DNA of 64,000 nt from Oceanospirillaceae bacterium (GTDB lineage: Bacteria > Pseudomonadota > Gammaproteobacteria > Pseudomonadales > Oceanobacteraceae), in NCBI GenBank assembly GCA_002724925.1, contig PBQA01000005.1, positions 1-64,000 of the forward strand, written 5' to 3'. The position numbers and the translations under genes were made by a program. This document shows, piece after piece, positions 34,243-43,480 of the stretch. The notes under the pieces are model-generated. The model searched no databases. It saw only the letters and a list, made by a program, of their open reading frames with translations, and was not told the DNA's origin. How positions within the stretch are numbered: position 1 is the first letter of the stretch; every line of letters starts with the position of its first letter.

Positions 34243-36651
34243 TCAGCCGTTATTTAAGTCGAACCCTTTTACCCACTCTACAAATCTCAGTGATGGCATG
34301 GAACGCCCAAACAAGAACCCCTGACCGCATCCACATCCCATCTGACGAAGCGTATTAAGCTGATTCTCATTCTCAATTCCCTCCGCCGTAACGTTCATAC
34401 CGAGAACACCACATAGGGCAAAGATAGCTTTGCAGATTTCTATGTCGTTTTCACTATTGGGCAGATCCATCACGAAACTGCGATCAATTTTAACTCGGTC
34501 AAAAGGCAAGGATTTAAGTCGGCTCAGAGAGGAGTACCCTGTACCAAAATCATCGATAGCAAGTCGTATCCCCAAGGCTCGTAGCTCGTCAAGCTGCTGC
34601 TTTGCATTCTTATTGTTCTGGATAGCGGTCTCAGTCACTTCCAGCTCGACTCTATCGGCCGGAACGTCATGCTCCTTTAAAAGATAACTGATAATTGCGG
34701 GGAAGTTCTTATCCGATAACTGACGAGCAGAAACATTGATCGACACAACGAGGTCATCCAGTCCTTGCAGTCGCCAATGATGCAGCTGGGTAAAGCTCTC
34801 ACTTAATACCTTTGTTCCTAACTCCAGTATCACGTTGCTCTGTTCAGCGATAGGAATAAACCGCTCAGGCGGGATCATACCCAGATCATGACTGTACCAA
34901 CGACACAGAGCTTCGGCACCGTAAACACGATTATTTACGACATCGACAAGTGGCTGAAACTCGACACATATTTCGTTGCTGGTTAACGCCCCTTTTATGT
35001 TCCGTTCAATGCGATTTCGCTCGACAGATACCATAGCTAGCTCGAAGTCATAGAACTTAAAGCAACTTTTCCCGGCGTTTTTGGCATGCATCAGTGCTGT
35101 ATCCGCCGCAGTGATAACATCTTCATGGGTAATGAGTTCCCCGCCAGAAATAGCAATACCAATACTGGCTGACACCTCAACGACTTCACGCGACAATGTA
35201 ATGGGCGCTGCCACTGCTCTGAGAAGCTTATTCGCCATGACACGTATTCCTTCATGGTCGCTGAAGTGAGGCGCAACAATAACGAACTCATCGCCACCAA
35301 CGCGAGTCACCGTATCATCTTCCCTTACTGAACTGACGAATCGCTCGGCAATAATCTGCAGCAACCGATCCCCTTCCGCATGACCCAATGTATCGTTGAC
35401 GAGTTTGAATCCATCCAGGTCGATATAAAGAATAGCCACTGGCTCTGCTGATTGTCGCTGTGCACGCAAGCATTCGCTTAATGTTCGCTCCAGATGAACC
35501 CGATTTCCGACACCTGTCAGAGAATCCAGAAAAGCCATTCTCTGCAGGTTTTTCTCAGCGCGGCGAAGTTCACCGATATCAGAAACAGTGAACACATAAT
35601 TTGTGATAATACCGTCATCATCGAACACGCCCGCGATGTGTTCCCATGCTGGGAAGCGCTCGCCCGACTTCGTATTGCAAGCTACTTCTCCACTCCAAAA
35701 ATGATTTCCTTGTTCAAGAAGTTTTGGAGAAAAATGATCTTTATGACGACGAGCGTGAAGAAACTCATCCGGATCACGTCCGGTCACTTCCTCAATGGTA
35801 AATCCGGTAGTAACCTCTAAAGCAGGATTAGCGGATATGACTCTTCGTTGCGAGTCAGTGATCAGAATAGCTTCGGAGATTGATTCAAATACTACTCTGG
35901 CCTGGCGAAGCTCTTCTCTTTCTCTGGCCTCTTTCTCGACGTCGCGAGCAATACCAACGACCTTTTTATGATCTTCTTTATCTGTAACAACTGCAGCAAA
36001 CAAATCCACACTATGGTAGTTATCGGTGTCTTTGAACTGCAACCTGACCTGGCGCGAAAGCTGGCCCTGGTTATTAAGTGAGGAGATCAGAATTTCTCGG
36101 TCATCTGGGTGAACCCGGCTAATAATATCGTCGATAGTACTGGAAAACTTTGTCGCCTCTGACGGGGTCGGCTCCGCCAGGCAACGCTTGTCGTCAGGCT
36201 CCCACTCCCAGGCCGACATATTGGCAGCCTCAAGTGCGAGCTTGAGCTTCATGTCACTCTTTTTTATTTCATCGTCAACCTCATGTTTCGCCAGCGCGAC
36301 CTGAATCGTGGCATCAATCTCACGAGCGTCATAAGGCTTAATCAGATAGCCATAAGGGGTTGACTGCCCAGCTTCCCGAATTACAGATCGATCCGAATAG
36401 GCACTCAAGAAAATGACTGGTATATCCAGTTCTTTCGAAATCAGCTGAGCGGCTTCGGTACCCATCATGGCTGTTTTTAAATGAATATCCATCAAAACCA
36501 GATCGGGCTTTAGGCGTCTCGCATACTCGATAGACTCCTCCCCCGACGCCACACTACCAACCACTAGGTAGCCTAGCTTTTCCAATGTCATTTTCAGATC
36601 GAGCGCAGTGATCCTCTCATCTTCCGTGATCAGTATCTTTTCGCCACTCAT
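34243..36651 (-). CDS. REC-PAS-PAS-GGDEF-EAL response regulator (c-di-GMP turnover)
   Basis: 802 residues. REC at 5-120 (ILITEDERITALDL, DLVLMDIHL), of the type seen with HWE/HisKA_2 kinases. Two PAS blocks follow (about 140-240 and 260-370). GGDEF keeps RVGGDEFVIV. EAL keeps AEALCRW, NVSARQ, EVTET, DDFGTGYS, VKIDRSFV and AEGIE, so phosphodiesterase residues are intact. The domains suggest a bifunctional or regulated enzyme. The gene overlaps the upstream kinase by 4 bp (ATGA), so its input is that kinase. Confidence 0.9.
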   Translation of the reverse strand: MSGEKILITEDERITALDLKMTLEKLGYLVVGSVASGEESIEYARRLKPDLVLMDIHLKTAMMGTEAAQLISKELDIPVIFLSAYSDRSVIREAGQSTPYGYLIKPYDAREIDATIQVALAKHEVDDEIKKSDMKLKLALEAANMSAWEWEPDDKRCLAEPTPSEATKFSSTIDDIISRVHPDDREILISSLNNQGQLSRQVRLQFKDTDNYHSVDLFAAVVTDKEDHKKVVGIARDVEKEAREREELRQARVVFESISEAILITDSQRRVISANPALEVTTGFTIEEVTGRDPDEFLHARRHKDHFSPKLLEQGNHFWSGEVACNTKSGERFPAWEHIAGVFDDDGIITNYVFTVSDIGELRRAEKNLQRMAFLDSLTGVGNRVHLERTLSECLRAQRQSAEPVAILYIDLDGFKLVNDTLGHAEGDRLLQIIAERFVSSVREDDTVTRVGGDEFVIVAPHFSDHEGIRVMANKLLRAVAAPITLSREVVEVSASIGIAISGGELITHEDVITAADTALMHAKNAGKSCFKFYDFELAMVSVERNRIERNIKGALTSNEICVEFQPLVDVVNNRVYGAEALCRWYSHDLGMIPPERFIPIAEQSNVILELGTKVLSESFTQLHHWRLQGLDDLVVSINVSARQLSDKNFPAIISYLLKEHDVPADRVELEVTETAIQNNKNAKQQLDELRALGIRLAIDDFGTGYSSLSRLKSLPFDRVKIDRSFVMDLPNSENDIEICKAIFALCGVLGMNVTAEGIENENQLNTLRQMGCGCGQGFLFGRSMPSLRFVEWVKGFDLNNG

Positions 36652-38468
36652 CCCTCAGTCTCCCGTTTACTAAAGCGTATTTCGTAGCGAGTTCCATATT
36701 CTCTATGCAAGGATATCTCTGCATCCAGCTGCTCCACTAACCCAGGAATCAACTGAAAACCCAGTGAGGTAGTTTTGCCGAGTTCAATACTTTCATCGAT
36801 ACCTTTTCCGTTATCCTCGACAACTACGATATTCGTGTCACCTTTCTGCAACATCGAAATTCGTATCTCTCCATTATTTTGTTCAGTAAATGCATGTTTA
36901 ATCGAATTTGTTACAAGTTCATTCAGAAGCAAGCCGAAAGGCAATGCCTGATCCATCGTCAAAAGTAATTCCTGGTCGCAAGGTACAAGTACCGTTTCGA
37001 TATTTAAATTACTTCCGTTAGTATGACTGCGGCTTATGAGGGTAACTAACTCACTACTGTATTTTTCAGCGCTAATACTTTCGTAGGTTTTGTGTTCGTA
37101 AAGTTGTTGATGCATCAGTGCCATCGCTTTGACCCGCCCCTGACTTTCAAGAAATGCGCCCTCTAACTCCTTCGGTACGCTGCGAGCCTGAAGGTTCAGT
37201 AAACTGGATACCACCTGAAGGTTATTTTTCACACGGTGGTGAACCTCATTCAGGAGCGACGTCTTTTCTTTTAGAGCTTTAATAAGACTCGTCTGAATCT
37301 GCTTCTGAATCGAGATATCGACCACTGTTGCGAGAACGCGCGTCCCTTCCGGGAACTGCAACGGCGTCAGTGCAACCTCAACCGGAAACTCAGAACCATC
37401 ACGACGGCAGGCCATCAGTTCACGCATTGCAGCCATCGCTCGGGGAACTGGGCTTTCCTGATAACGAGACCGCTCCTTGCGGTGCTTATCGCGCAGATGC
37501 GCGGGGATCAGATCTTCGATAGAACAAGAGTAAAGCTCAGACAGCGAGTAACCAAACATTTTGGCCATACTGGGATTAGCGAGCATAATTTCGCCGTATT
37601 CGTTGATCATTACCAGGCCGTCGGCGGTTGAATCAAATACGCGACGAAAGCGTTTTTCACTCAGTGATAACTCAGCTTCTCGGGTCTTTCTTTCTGACAC
37701 ATCATTGGCCGACGCTACCAGGTGTGTGACTTCGCCATCGGCACCCAGCAAAGGAGTGATCATAAAGTCGATCGTAATCCGGGTATCGCCGACCGTACGA
37801 ACCGGCACATCGTAACGAACTGTCTCGCCTGCGCCCGCGCGAATGACCGCTGAGCGCAATTGCATCTGGATTTTCGGCGAGTAGTTCCACCAGATGCAGT
37901 CCCAGAATCTTTTACCCACAACATCGGCCAGATCAATGCCCGCCGCCTCTAGTGGGGCCCGGTTGGCATCTATTAGCAGACCGTCAGGCGATAAAATGCC
38001 AACAAAGGTGAACAGGCTATCAAGAATACGCCGCTGCAGTTCGTGCGACTCTTCGCGAATGCGCTTGAGTTCGTACTCCAGCGTGCGATTGACCGCCATG
38101 ACGAGAATTCCGGACACGTGACCGGGTGATGAAAAAATCGGCAGGTAAGATGCCTTCCAGAAGGAATCCTGCCCCTTCACACTGGGGGTTTCACCATAAA
38201 TCTCCAGGTTTCTTACCGGCTCTCCTGAGTCCAATACTTCCTGCAGAATAGGAATAACCAGAGGGGCGAGTTTTGGTAAAACCTCTGAGACTGTGTGGCC
38301 CACATGCTCGTTGATAGACACGCCATTGAAGCGTGCGAGCAAGGAATTCAACTCCAGATACCGCAGTTCGGTATCAAGAATAGCTATTCCCATATCCTCG
38401 GAGCTCAACAAGGCGTCAAACGCCCCAGACTTCAGCCCCGTCAAATCCCTCTGTACTGTTACCGCCAT
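36648..38468 (-). CDS. PAS-containing HisKA_2/HWE-type sensor kinase
   Basis: 606 residues with no membrane segment. Three PAS domains: about 25-130, 150-265 and 275-390 (EYGEIMLANPSMAKMFGYSLSEL). Then the HisKA_2 phosphoacceptor EVHHRVKNNLQVVSSLLNLQ (His about residue 417), and an HATPase with LNELVTNSIKHAF and VEDNGKGID. SD GGGAGAAGG before ATG. It is the first gene of a two-gene operon with the REC-PAS-GGDEF-EAL gene. Confidence 0.88.
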   Translation of the reverse strand: MAVTVQRDLTGLKSGAFDALLSSEDMGIAILDTELRYLELNSLLARFNGVSINEHVGHTVSEVLPKLAPLVIPILQEVLDSGEPVRNLEIYGETPSVKGQDSFWKASYLPIFSSPGHVSGILVMAVNRTLEYELKRIREESHELQRRILDSLFTFVGILSPDGLLIDANRAPLEAAGIDLADVVGKRFWDCIWWNYSPKIQMQLRSAVIRAGAGETVRYDVPVRTVGDTRITIDFMITPLLGADGEVTHLVASANDVSERKTREAELSLSEKRFRRVFDSTADGLVMINEYGEIMLANPSMAKMFGYSLSELYSCSIEDLIPAHLRDKHRKERSRYQESPVPRAMAAMRELMACRRDGSEFPVEVALTPLQFPEGTRVLATVVDISIQKQIQTSLIKALKEKTSLLNEVHHRVKNNLQVVSSLLNLQARSVPKELEGAFLESQGRVKAMALMHQQLYEHKTYESISAEKYSSELVTLISRSHTNGSNLNIETVLVPCDQELLLTMDQALPFGLLLNELVTNSIKHAFTEQNNGEIRISMLQKGDTNIVVVEDNGKGIDESIELGKTTSLGFQLIPGLVEQLDAEISLHREYGTRYEIRFSKRETEG

Positions 38469-38627
38469 TGCCTTCTCCCGCGCTTTTAGCGCCGAATAGC
38501 CTCTGTAACATAAGGTTAGTCGAATTATATTTTTATAAAAGGTTTATGGCCTCCATGGCCAAATAAACCAGTAGTCAGACATTACCAGCCAGACTTTTGT
38601 TTCGGGAAGTGAAAATTAATCTTTTTA

Positions 38628-39632
38628 CTAAAACTGACTATTCACACTGAACAGCTTGGCGCGAACAGCCCGTCGGTAGTCAGATGGAGCCACGCCCTGC
38701 CACCGGCGAAAGATCCGGCCAAAATGGCTGGCATCACTGAATCCACACAATTGAGCGATCTCGGCAACCGATAAGTCGCTGTTCTTGAGCCACTCTTTGC
38801 CAAAGCGACACTTGAGATGCAGTAAGTATTGGCCTGGGGATTCCCCGGTCACTTTCTTAAAACGACGACTTAATTGCCTCTCACTCAATCCAGCGATCTC
38901 CGACATCCGCCTCATGGACAGAGATTCCTGCCAATGTTGGTGCAACCAACTCTGCGCCAGTGCTATGGCTTCATCAGCGTGCTGCGGGGCTCCTTCTGTA
39001 AACACTCTTTTATCAAAGGACATACGCGCTTCTGGCGAGAACTGCTGCTCTACGTACGCTGCTGTTTCGTTGTTAAACAATGTACCGATCAGATGAATCA
39101 TCAGGTCAGCGCCCGAGTTGATACTGGCGGCACAATAGATACGCCCTGCCTGAGTAAGCAAGTGATCTCGTTGCAGACGAACGTCCGGGAAGTCATGAGC
39201 AAAAGCATCCAGTGCATGCCAATGAGTAGTCGCTGCCTGACCATCTAAGAGACCTGCTTTTCCGAGTAGCCAGGCGCCCGTACCGATACTCATAATGACC
39301 GCTCCTTCTGAATAACGTTGCCTGAGCCAATCGCATAATGGGTCTGACGCATCCAGCTTGCGTAGTGGGTTGCGCCACATCGCAGGCACAATCACCAGAT
39401 CAGTCTCATCTATATCCGCCACAGACGTTCCACTTGCGATCTTAAGTCCACCAACGGGCTGGCAATCATCAGATGTAGAGACCGGTTCAACATTAAGACT
39501 CAGCCGGGAGCGGGTGTTGGTCCGATGGTAACTCACCGCGGCATGCAGCATTTCGAGTGGCATCGCCAGACTCGATAACAGCATCTTATCAAGCTGAAGC
39601 ACGCTGACATGAAAGTCAGATCGATTACGCAA
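38628..39632 (-). CDS. GlxA-type transcriptional regulator (DJ-1/PfpI plus AraC HTH)
   Basis: 334 residues from a TTG start at 39632. I chose this start because GGGAGG lies 5 bases upstream and the domain starts at once (FHVSVLQLDKMLLSSLAMP). A longer frame to 39749 would overlap the divergent gene and add an atypical tail. The N-terminal DJ-1/PfpI-like domain runs to about 190. The AraC HTH from about 210 has SMRRMSEIAGLSERQLSRRFKK, then LSVAEIAQLCGFSDASHFGRIFRRW. It may control the divergent fabY gene, but this is only positional. Confidence 0.85.
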   Translation of the reverse strand: MRNRSDFHVSVLQLDKMLLSSLAMPLEMLHAAVSYHRTNTRSRLSLNVEPVSTSDDCQPVGGLKIASGTSVADIDETDLVIVPAMWRNPLRKLDASDPLCDWLRQRYSEGAVIMSIGTGAWLLGKAGLLDGQAATTHWHALDAFAHDFPDVRLQRDHLLTQAGRIYCAASINSGADLMIHLIGTLFNNETAAYVEQQFSPEARMSFDKRVFTEGAPQHADEAIALAQSWLHQHWQESLSMRRMSEIAGLSERQLSRRFKKVTGESPGQYLLHLKCRFGKEWLKNSDLSVAEIAQLCGFSDASHFGRIFRRWQGVAPSDYRRAVRAKLFSVNSQF

Positions 39633-39780
39633 AACTACCTCCCGATGTTTAGAAGCTGTCTTCTTTATACCACCAAATGTCTTTTTTATTCTATTACAGA
39701 CACTCCATCGCGGAGCACACTGTGTGAGCACACTCGGGTTAACACCCACAACTCAGCTTGAAAACATACCGGAGGCCACT

Positions 39781-41556
39781 GTGTCTGATTCAACTTACTC
39801 TCCTGAAATCACCGATGTAGTGATTGCCGCGTTCGGCGGTATCAACGCCGCTGGGCGTGCCTCCGGTCATCAGGCATATCGACGAATTATCTACGATGCA
39901 CTCTCCCCTGTTCAGCAAGCAGAGCTTCAGAACGAACTGGCGAACCTGACCAACCAGCCACCACATGAAGTTCTCAATAACTCCCTCGTCCGCGCTTGGG
40001 ACGATGACTGCCCTGACCTACGTGGCTGGAACCCAGAGGGCATGATCTTCAATGAGCTCCAGCGTGAAGATACCGACGCGGAATTCAACATAGATAACGG
40101 TATAAATAGAAATATATACCGTGAGACACATAAGCGCTGCGACGTACAAAGCGCGGGACAGATCCCGACTGGGTTTGATGTTGCCAGCCTCTACAACTCG
40201 AAGCATCATCCACGCGGCTTGCAGCTTGCGCTCTACGCAGCGGCCGACGCACTGGGCAACCTCGGCATGAACGCTGACGATATCAAGCAGCACATGCGCC
40301 CGGACGACATCGCGGTATACATGGGCTCGACGGCTGGCCAGCTGGATATGCAAGGCTTCGGTGGCATGTTATGCGCTCCACTGCTAGGCCAGCGCAATAC
40401 ATCGCGTCAGCTTCCGATGGGTATATCCACCATGCCTGCTGACTTTATTAACGCCTACCTGCTGGGCAATACTGGTGCGACGGGCAGCAATAACGGCGCT
40501 TGTGCGAGCTTCCTATACAACCTGCGCATGGCTCTGGACGACATTCGCAGTGGCCGGCGAAAACTCGTATTAGCAGGCAACAGCGAAGCTCCCCTTATCC
40601 CGGGCATCGTCGAGGGCTTTAACGCCATGGGCGCTCTCGCAACCGAAGAGCGACTGCAGAAACTGGAAGGCAAAAACTACGACCAACAACCTGACTTCCG
40701 CAAAGCCTCTCGCCCTTTTGCGCATAACGTCGGCTTTACTCTGGCAGAGTCGGCGCAATGTTTTGTACTGGTGAGCCGCGACACCGCGCTTGAGCTTGGT
40801 CTGAATATACTCGGGAGCATTGGCGATGTGTTCATCCACGCAGACGGCTACAAACGTTCAATCTCGGCACCGGGCATTGGCAACTACATTACCCTGGGAA
40901 AAGCCATGGCCAGCGCGAAGCGCACATTAAGCAAAACCGCACTGGGAGATGACGCGTTACAAAAGAGTTTTGTGCAGGCTCACGGCAGTAGCACGCCACA
41001 AAACCGCACAACCGAGTCTGATATGTTTAACCGCTTAGCCAAAGAATTCGGTATCGCTGACTGGCCTGTCTGTGCGGTAAAAGCCCACTTAGGGCACTCC
41101 ATTTCTGCCGCCTCTGCTGACCAATTATTGATGACGTTAGGCAGCTGGCAGCACGGTATTTTACCGGGCATCACCACCGCCAGCGAAATAGCTCCCGATG
41201 TACACCAATCACACCTGACGATTCCTCTCAGCCATACCAAAGTATCTACCGAGGAGATCCCGGTCTGCTTCATAAACAGTAAAGGCTTTGGGGGCAATAA
41301 CGCCAGTGCCTGGGTGCTGAGCGGGCAAGCAAGCCGTGAACACCTGAAAACACTCGTCACCGAAGCCGAATGGCACAGCTACATAGCAAGAAATGAGAAG
41401 ATCCGGGAGAGTCAGCAGCACTACCTGAGCGCTGTTGCGAAAGAGAACTTACCACTGCCCTACCGCGATAAAGAAGCCCAGCCAGAGCCAGATGATATTG
41501 AACTCACCGCCGACGGCATGAAGTTGCCGGGCTGGGCTGAAAGAGTAAGGTTTTAG
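39781..41556 (+). CDS. fabY: Beta-ketoacyl-ACP synthase of the FabY type
   Basis: 591 residues from a GTG at 39781 with GGAGG 5 bases upstream. An alternative GTG at 39724 has no site and is not needed. The thiolase fold has catalytic Cys in NNGACASFLYNL and His in VQAHGSSTP and VKAHLGHS. Length and the opening VIAAFGGINAAGRASGHQ match FabY, the P. aeruginosa enzyme that starts fatty-acid synthesis by condensing acetyl-CoA with malonyl-ACP. FabY substitutes for FabH in such organisms. Confidence 0.85.
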   Translation: MSDSTYSPEITDVVIAAFGGINAAGRASGHQAYRRIIYDALSPVQQAELQNELANLTNQPPHEVLNNSLVRAWDDDCPDLRGWNPEGMIFNELQREDTDAEFNIDNGINRNIYRETHKRCDVQSAGQIPTGFDVASLYNSKHHPRGLQLALYAAADALGNLGMNADDIKQHMRPDDIAVYMGSTAGQLDMQGFGGMLCAPLLGQRNTSRQLPMGISTMPADFINAYLLGNTGATGSNNGACASFLYNLRMALDDIRSGRRKLVLAGNSEAPLIPGIVEGFNAMGALATEERLQKLEGKNYDQQPDFRKASRPFAHNVGFTLAESAQCFVLVSRDTALELGLNILGSIGDVFIHADGYKRSISAPGIGNYITLGKAMASAKRTLSKTALGDDALQKSFVQAHGSSTPQNRTTESDMFNRLAKEFGIADWPVCAVKAHLGHSISAASADQLLMTLGSWQHGILPGITTASEIAPDVHQSHLTIPLSHTKVSTEEIPVCFINSKGFGGNNASAWVLSGQASREHLKTLVTEAEWHSYIARNEKIRESQQHYLSAVAKENLPLPYRDKEAQPEPDDIELTADGMKLPGWAERVRF

Positions 41557-41557
41557 A

Positions 41558-42253
41558 TCAAAAAGGAATCACACTTCCATCCCAATGCAACAAACGCCCG
41601 TTCTGCTCGGGCGTTAGCGCCTTCATCACGTCCACCAGCCGCTCCGCCGTCTGCTCACGGGTATACAGCTTCCCTTCCGCTATCCCGGCCTGAAACGGCT
41701 CCGACAACTTAGAATCCGTCGTACCCGGGTGTTGCGCCACAACGACGCTGCCCGGCGCCTTACGCGACCATTCAATCGACAGATTACGAATAAACATATT
41801 CAGCGCGGCTTTGCTCATACGATAGCTGTACCAACCACCCAGGCCGTTATCCTCCAGGCTGCCAACCATGGCTGATAGAGAGACCCACTTAATCGGTGCG
41901 GAGCGTTTAACGATTGCTTCAACGGCTTGAGCGAGGTGAACATGGGTTTGAACGTTCACCAGCATGTTCTGCTGCAACCAATCCATCGACAGCTGCGACA
42001 GCGACTTCTCGGGCATATTCCAACCACCGTGCAACAACCCAGTGCCACAGAACACCGCATCCAGTGGCCCACACTTCTCAACGAATGCTTTTACCTGCTC
42101 GACGGAAGATGGCTTGGTAAGGTCAGCAACGCAGTGTGTCGCCGAAGGTTCTCCCGCACGACTCAAGGTGAATACATGATCCCCTTCATCACGCATTCGC
42201 TTAGCGACAGCTTCGGCAATGGCCCCTGATGACCCGGCAATCAACACACGCAT
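41558..42253 (-). CDS. SDR family oxidoreductase (short type)
   Basis: 231 residues from the ATG at 42253, which has CAGGAGA upstream; a longer frame from 42295 lacks a site. It opens with MRVLIAGSSGAIAEAV (glycine-rich cofactor loop, atypical GSSGAI). It has WVSLSAMVGSL and WYSYRMSKAALN, so the YxxxK pair (YRMSK) is present. The enzyme resembles the CsgA/YciK-like SDR group. Convergent and 1 bp away from fabY. Confidence 0.82.
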   Translation of the reverse strand: MRVLIAGSSGAIAEAVAKRMRDEGDHVFTLSRAGEPSATHCVADLTKPSSVEQVKAFVEKCGPLDAVFCGTGLLHGGWNMPEKSLSQLSMDWLQQNMLVNVQTHVHLAQAVEAIVKRSAPIKWVSLSAMVGSLEDNGLGGWYSYRMSKAALNMFIRNLSIEWSRKAPGSVVVAQHPGTTDSKLSEPFQAGIAEGKLYTREQTAERLVDVMKALTPEQNGRLLHWDGSVIPF

Positions 42254-42278
42254 TAGCACTCTCCTGAATCCGATCCAC

Positions 42279-42304
42279 AAAAAAGGCGCGATCACCGCGC
42301 CTTC
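42279..42304 (-). terminator. Terminator after the DUF3127 gene
   Basis: On the minus strand, AAGGCGCG, loop GTGAT, CGCGCCTT, then TTTTT. It ends the 42324-42704 gene just before the SDR gene. Confidence 0.75.
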
Positions 42305-42323
42305 ATTAATTCAGACTGCCCAT

Positions 42324-42704
42324 TTAGAACGGCACGTCATCATCAAAATCATTGTACGCCTGAGACGGTGCTGGCTGCTGCTGAGCAAACTGAGGCACAT
42401 CGTCCATACGCTCCACACGCCACGCCTGCAAACTGGTAAAGCACTTCTCTGGCTTACCCGGCGCATTCCAGAGGCGACCGTTCAGATTGAACTGAACCTT
42501 AATCTCATCGCCTGGCTGGTAGCTGTCCATCAGAGCACACTTGTCTTTGATCAACTCAAGAGCCACGTAGTTCGGGTACTCTTCCTTCTCGCCTTCACCG
42601 GTCAGTTTGACCACAAACTCACGCTTAGTGAACCCGTTCTGACCGAACGACTGCGTCTCACCGATGGTGTGGATGATTCCCGTAACTTCAAAACCCTTGG
42701 CCAT
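42324..42704 (-). CDS. DUF3127 protein with an SSB-like acidic C-terminal tip
   Basis: 126 residues from the ATG at 42704 (GAGG site; a longer frame starting at 42767 is poor). The body is a DUF3127-type OB-like fold (KGFEVTGIIHTIGETQSFGQNGFTKREFVVK). The C-terminus is Gln/Pro-rich and ends DFDDDVPF, nearly the classic SSB tip DFDDDIPF that binds SSB-partner enzymes. A nucleic-acid-binding, SSB-like role is therefore likely. Confidence 0.8.
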   Translation of the reverse strand: MAKGFEVTGIIHTIGETQSFGQNGFTKREFVVKLTGEGEKEEYPNYVALELIKDKCALMDSYQPGDEIKVQFNLNGRLWNAPGKPEKCFTSLQAWRVERMDDVPQFAQQQPAPSQAYNDFDDDVPF

Positions 42705-42768
42705 GCTGTGCTCCTCGTAAATGATGGTGTCATTGTAAGAGGCCTGACGTGTGGGTACAACAGGCACA

Positions 42769-42792
42769 AAAAAGCACGCCGTAGCGTGCTTG
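42769..42792 (-). terminator. Terminator of the toxin-antitoxin-like operon
   Basis: On the minus strand, AAGCACGC TAC GGCGTGCTT TTTT. It ends the transcript running leftward from 44.6 kb and supports the small ORF 42815-42976 as the last gene. Confidence 0.7.
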
Positions 42793-42814
42793 TTTGAACC
42801 GAAAGTCTCTAAAT

Positions 42815-42976
42815 TCAGGCAGAGGCACTGCTGGCCTTATCGACAACAGCTTGCTGCTGCTCTGACACCTTGCGGAGAACAGACTTATATACCTTTTTCT
42901 TCTCAGCAGACGACGCGTTATTCATAAAATCTGCGAAAGAAGAGCTGGTAGCGGGTTTCTTTTTAAGAAATCTCAA
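42815..42976 (-). CDS. Small 53-residue protein at the end of the PIN/ImmA operon
   Basis: It starts with TTG and a clear AGAGGA site 6 bases upstream. The protein is basic at the N-terminus (LRFLKKKPATSSSFADF, first residue read as Met), then FMNNASSAEKKKVYKSVLRK, and a Gln/Ala-rich tail. It lies 9 bp after the PIN gene and before a terminator, so it is probably translated as part of the operon. I do not recognise it by name. An antitoxin or accessory role is an inference. Confidence 0.6.
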   Translation of the reverse strand: MRFLKKKPATSSSFADFMNNASSAEKKKVYKSVLRKVSEQQQAVVDKASSASA

Positions 42977-42985
42977 AATAATCCT

Positions 42986-43480
42986 CTACTTATCGTTCTT
43001 AAACCGCGCTTCTAAAGTACGAAGGAGCTCAAATGTCGAGATACACTGCACACCTAATGCATCGCAGATATTCGGTATCTTTACTTTCTTGGTATCTGCC
43101 GGTGCCTTTCTTGCCTCATGTGTCACTAAAACAGCTCCGGTTGATTTGGACTTGGCAATTAACCAAGGGTCAGCCCCTTCGAGAAAACCATCACGATTAC
43201 CAGGGTTATATTTCCCAGACATCACAAAGTTGACGACTTCATGATACTCCGCCTGAGTATCAAGATCGTTTGACTGAATGAAGTGATCCCGATGTGAGCG
43301 ACACCATTCCCTAAGTTTATCATTGCCTTTCTCAAGCTCTTTACCAACAAAGTCAATGCTGGCCACATTACCCAAGGCGAACTGATCAATGAGCCAATCC
43401 CAATACCCAGGGCAGAAGTCCATGCCATAATATTTGTTCTTTGCTTCGATATAAGTATTTGCATCCATTAAATACTTCAA
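42986..43480 (-). CDS. DUF4411 PIN-like domain protein, probable toxin
   Basis: 164 residues, with a TTG start overlapping the upstream stop codon (TTGA) and AAGGAG 8 bases before. It begins KYLMDANTYIEAK, where the Asp is the first acidic residue of a PIN nuclease site. Later acidic residues are in GADPWLIA and in ICDALG. The DUF4411/XRE-ImmA pair is a known toxin-antitoxin-type combination, often near restriction systems. It is expected to cut RNA. Confidence 0.8.
   Translation of the reverse strand: MKYLMDANTYIEAKNKYYGMDFCPGYWDWLIDQFALGNVASIDFVGKELEKGNDKLREWCRSHRDHFIQSNDLDTQAEYHEVVNFVMSGKYNPGNRDGFLEGADPWLIAKSKSTGAVLVTHEARKAPADTKKVKIPNICDALGVQCISTFELLRTLEARFKNDK

Noticed and set aside
42219-42797. 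A 192-codon plus-strand frame over the DUF3127 gene
   Set aside because: The minus-strand gene has a known domain, a good SD and its own terminator.
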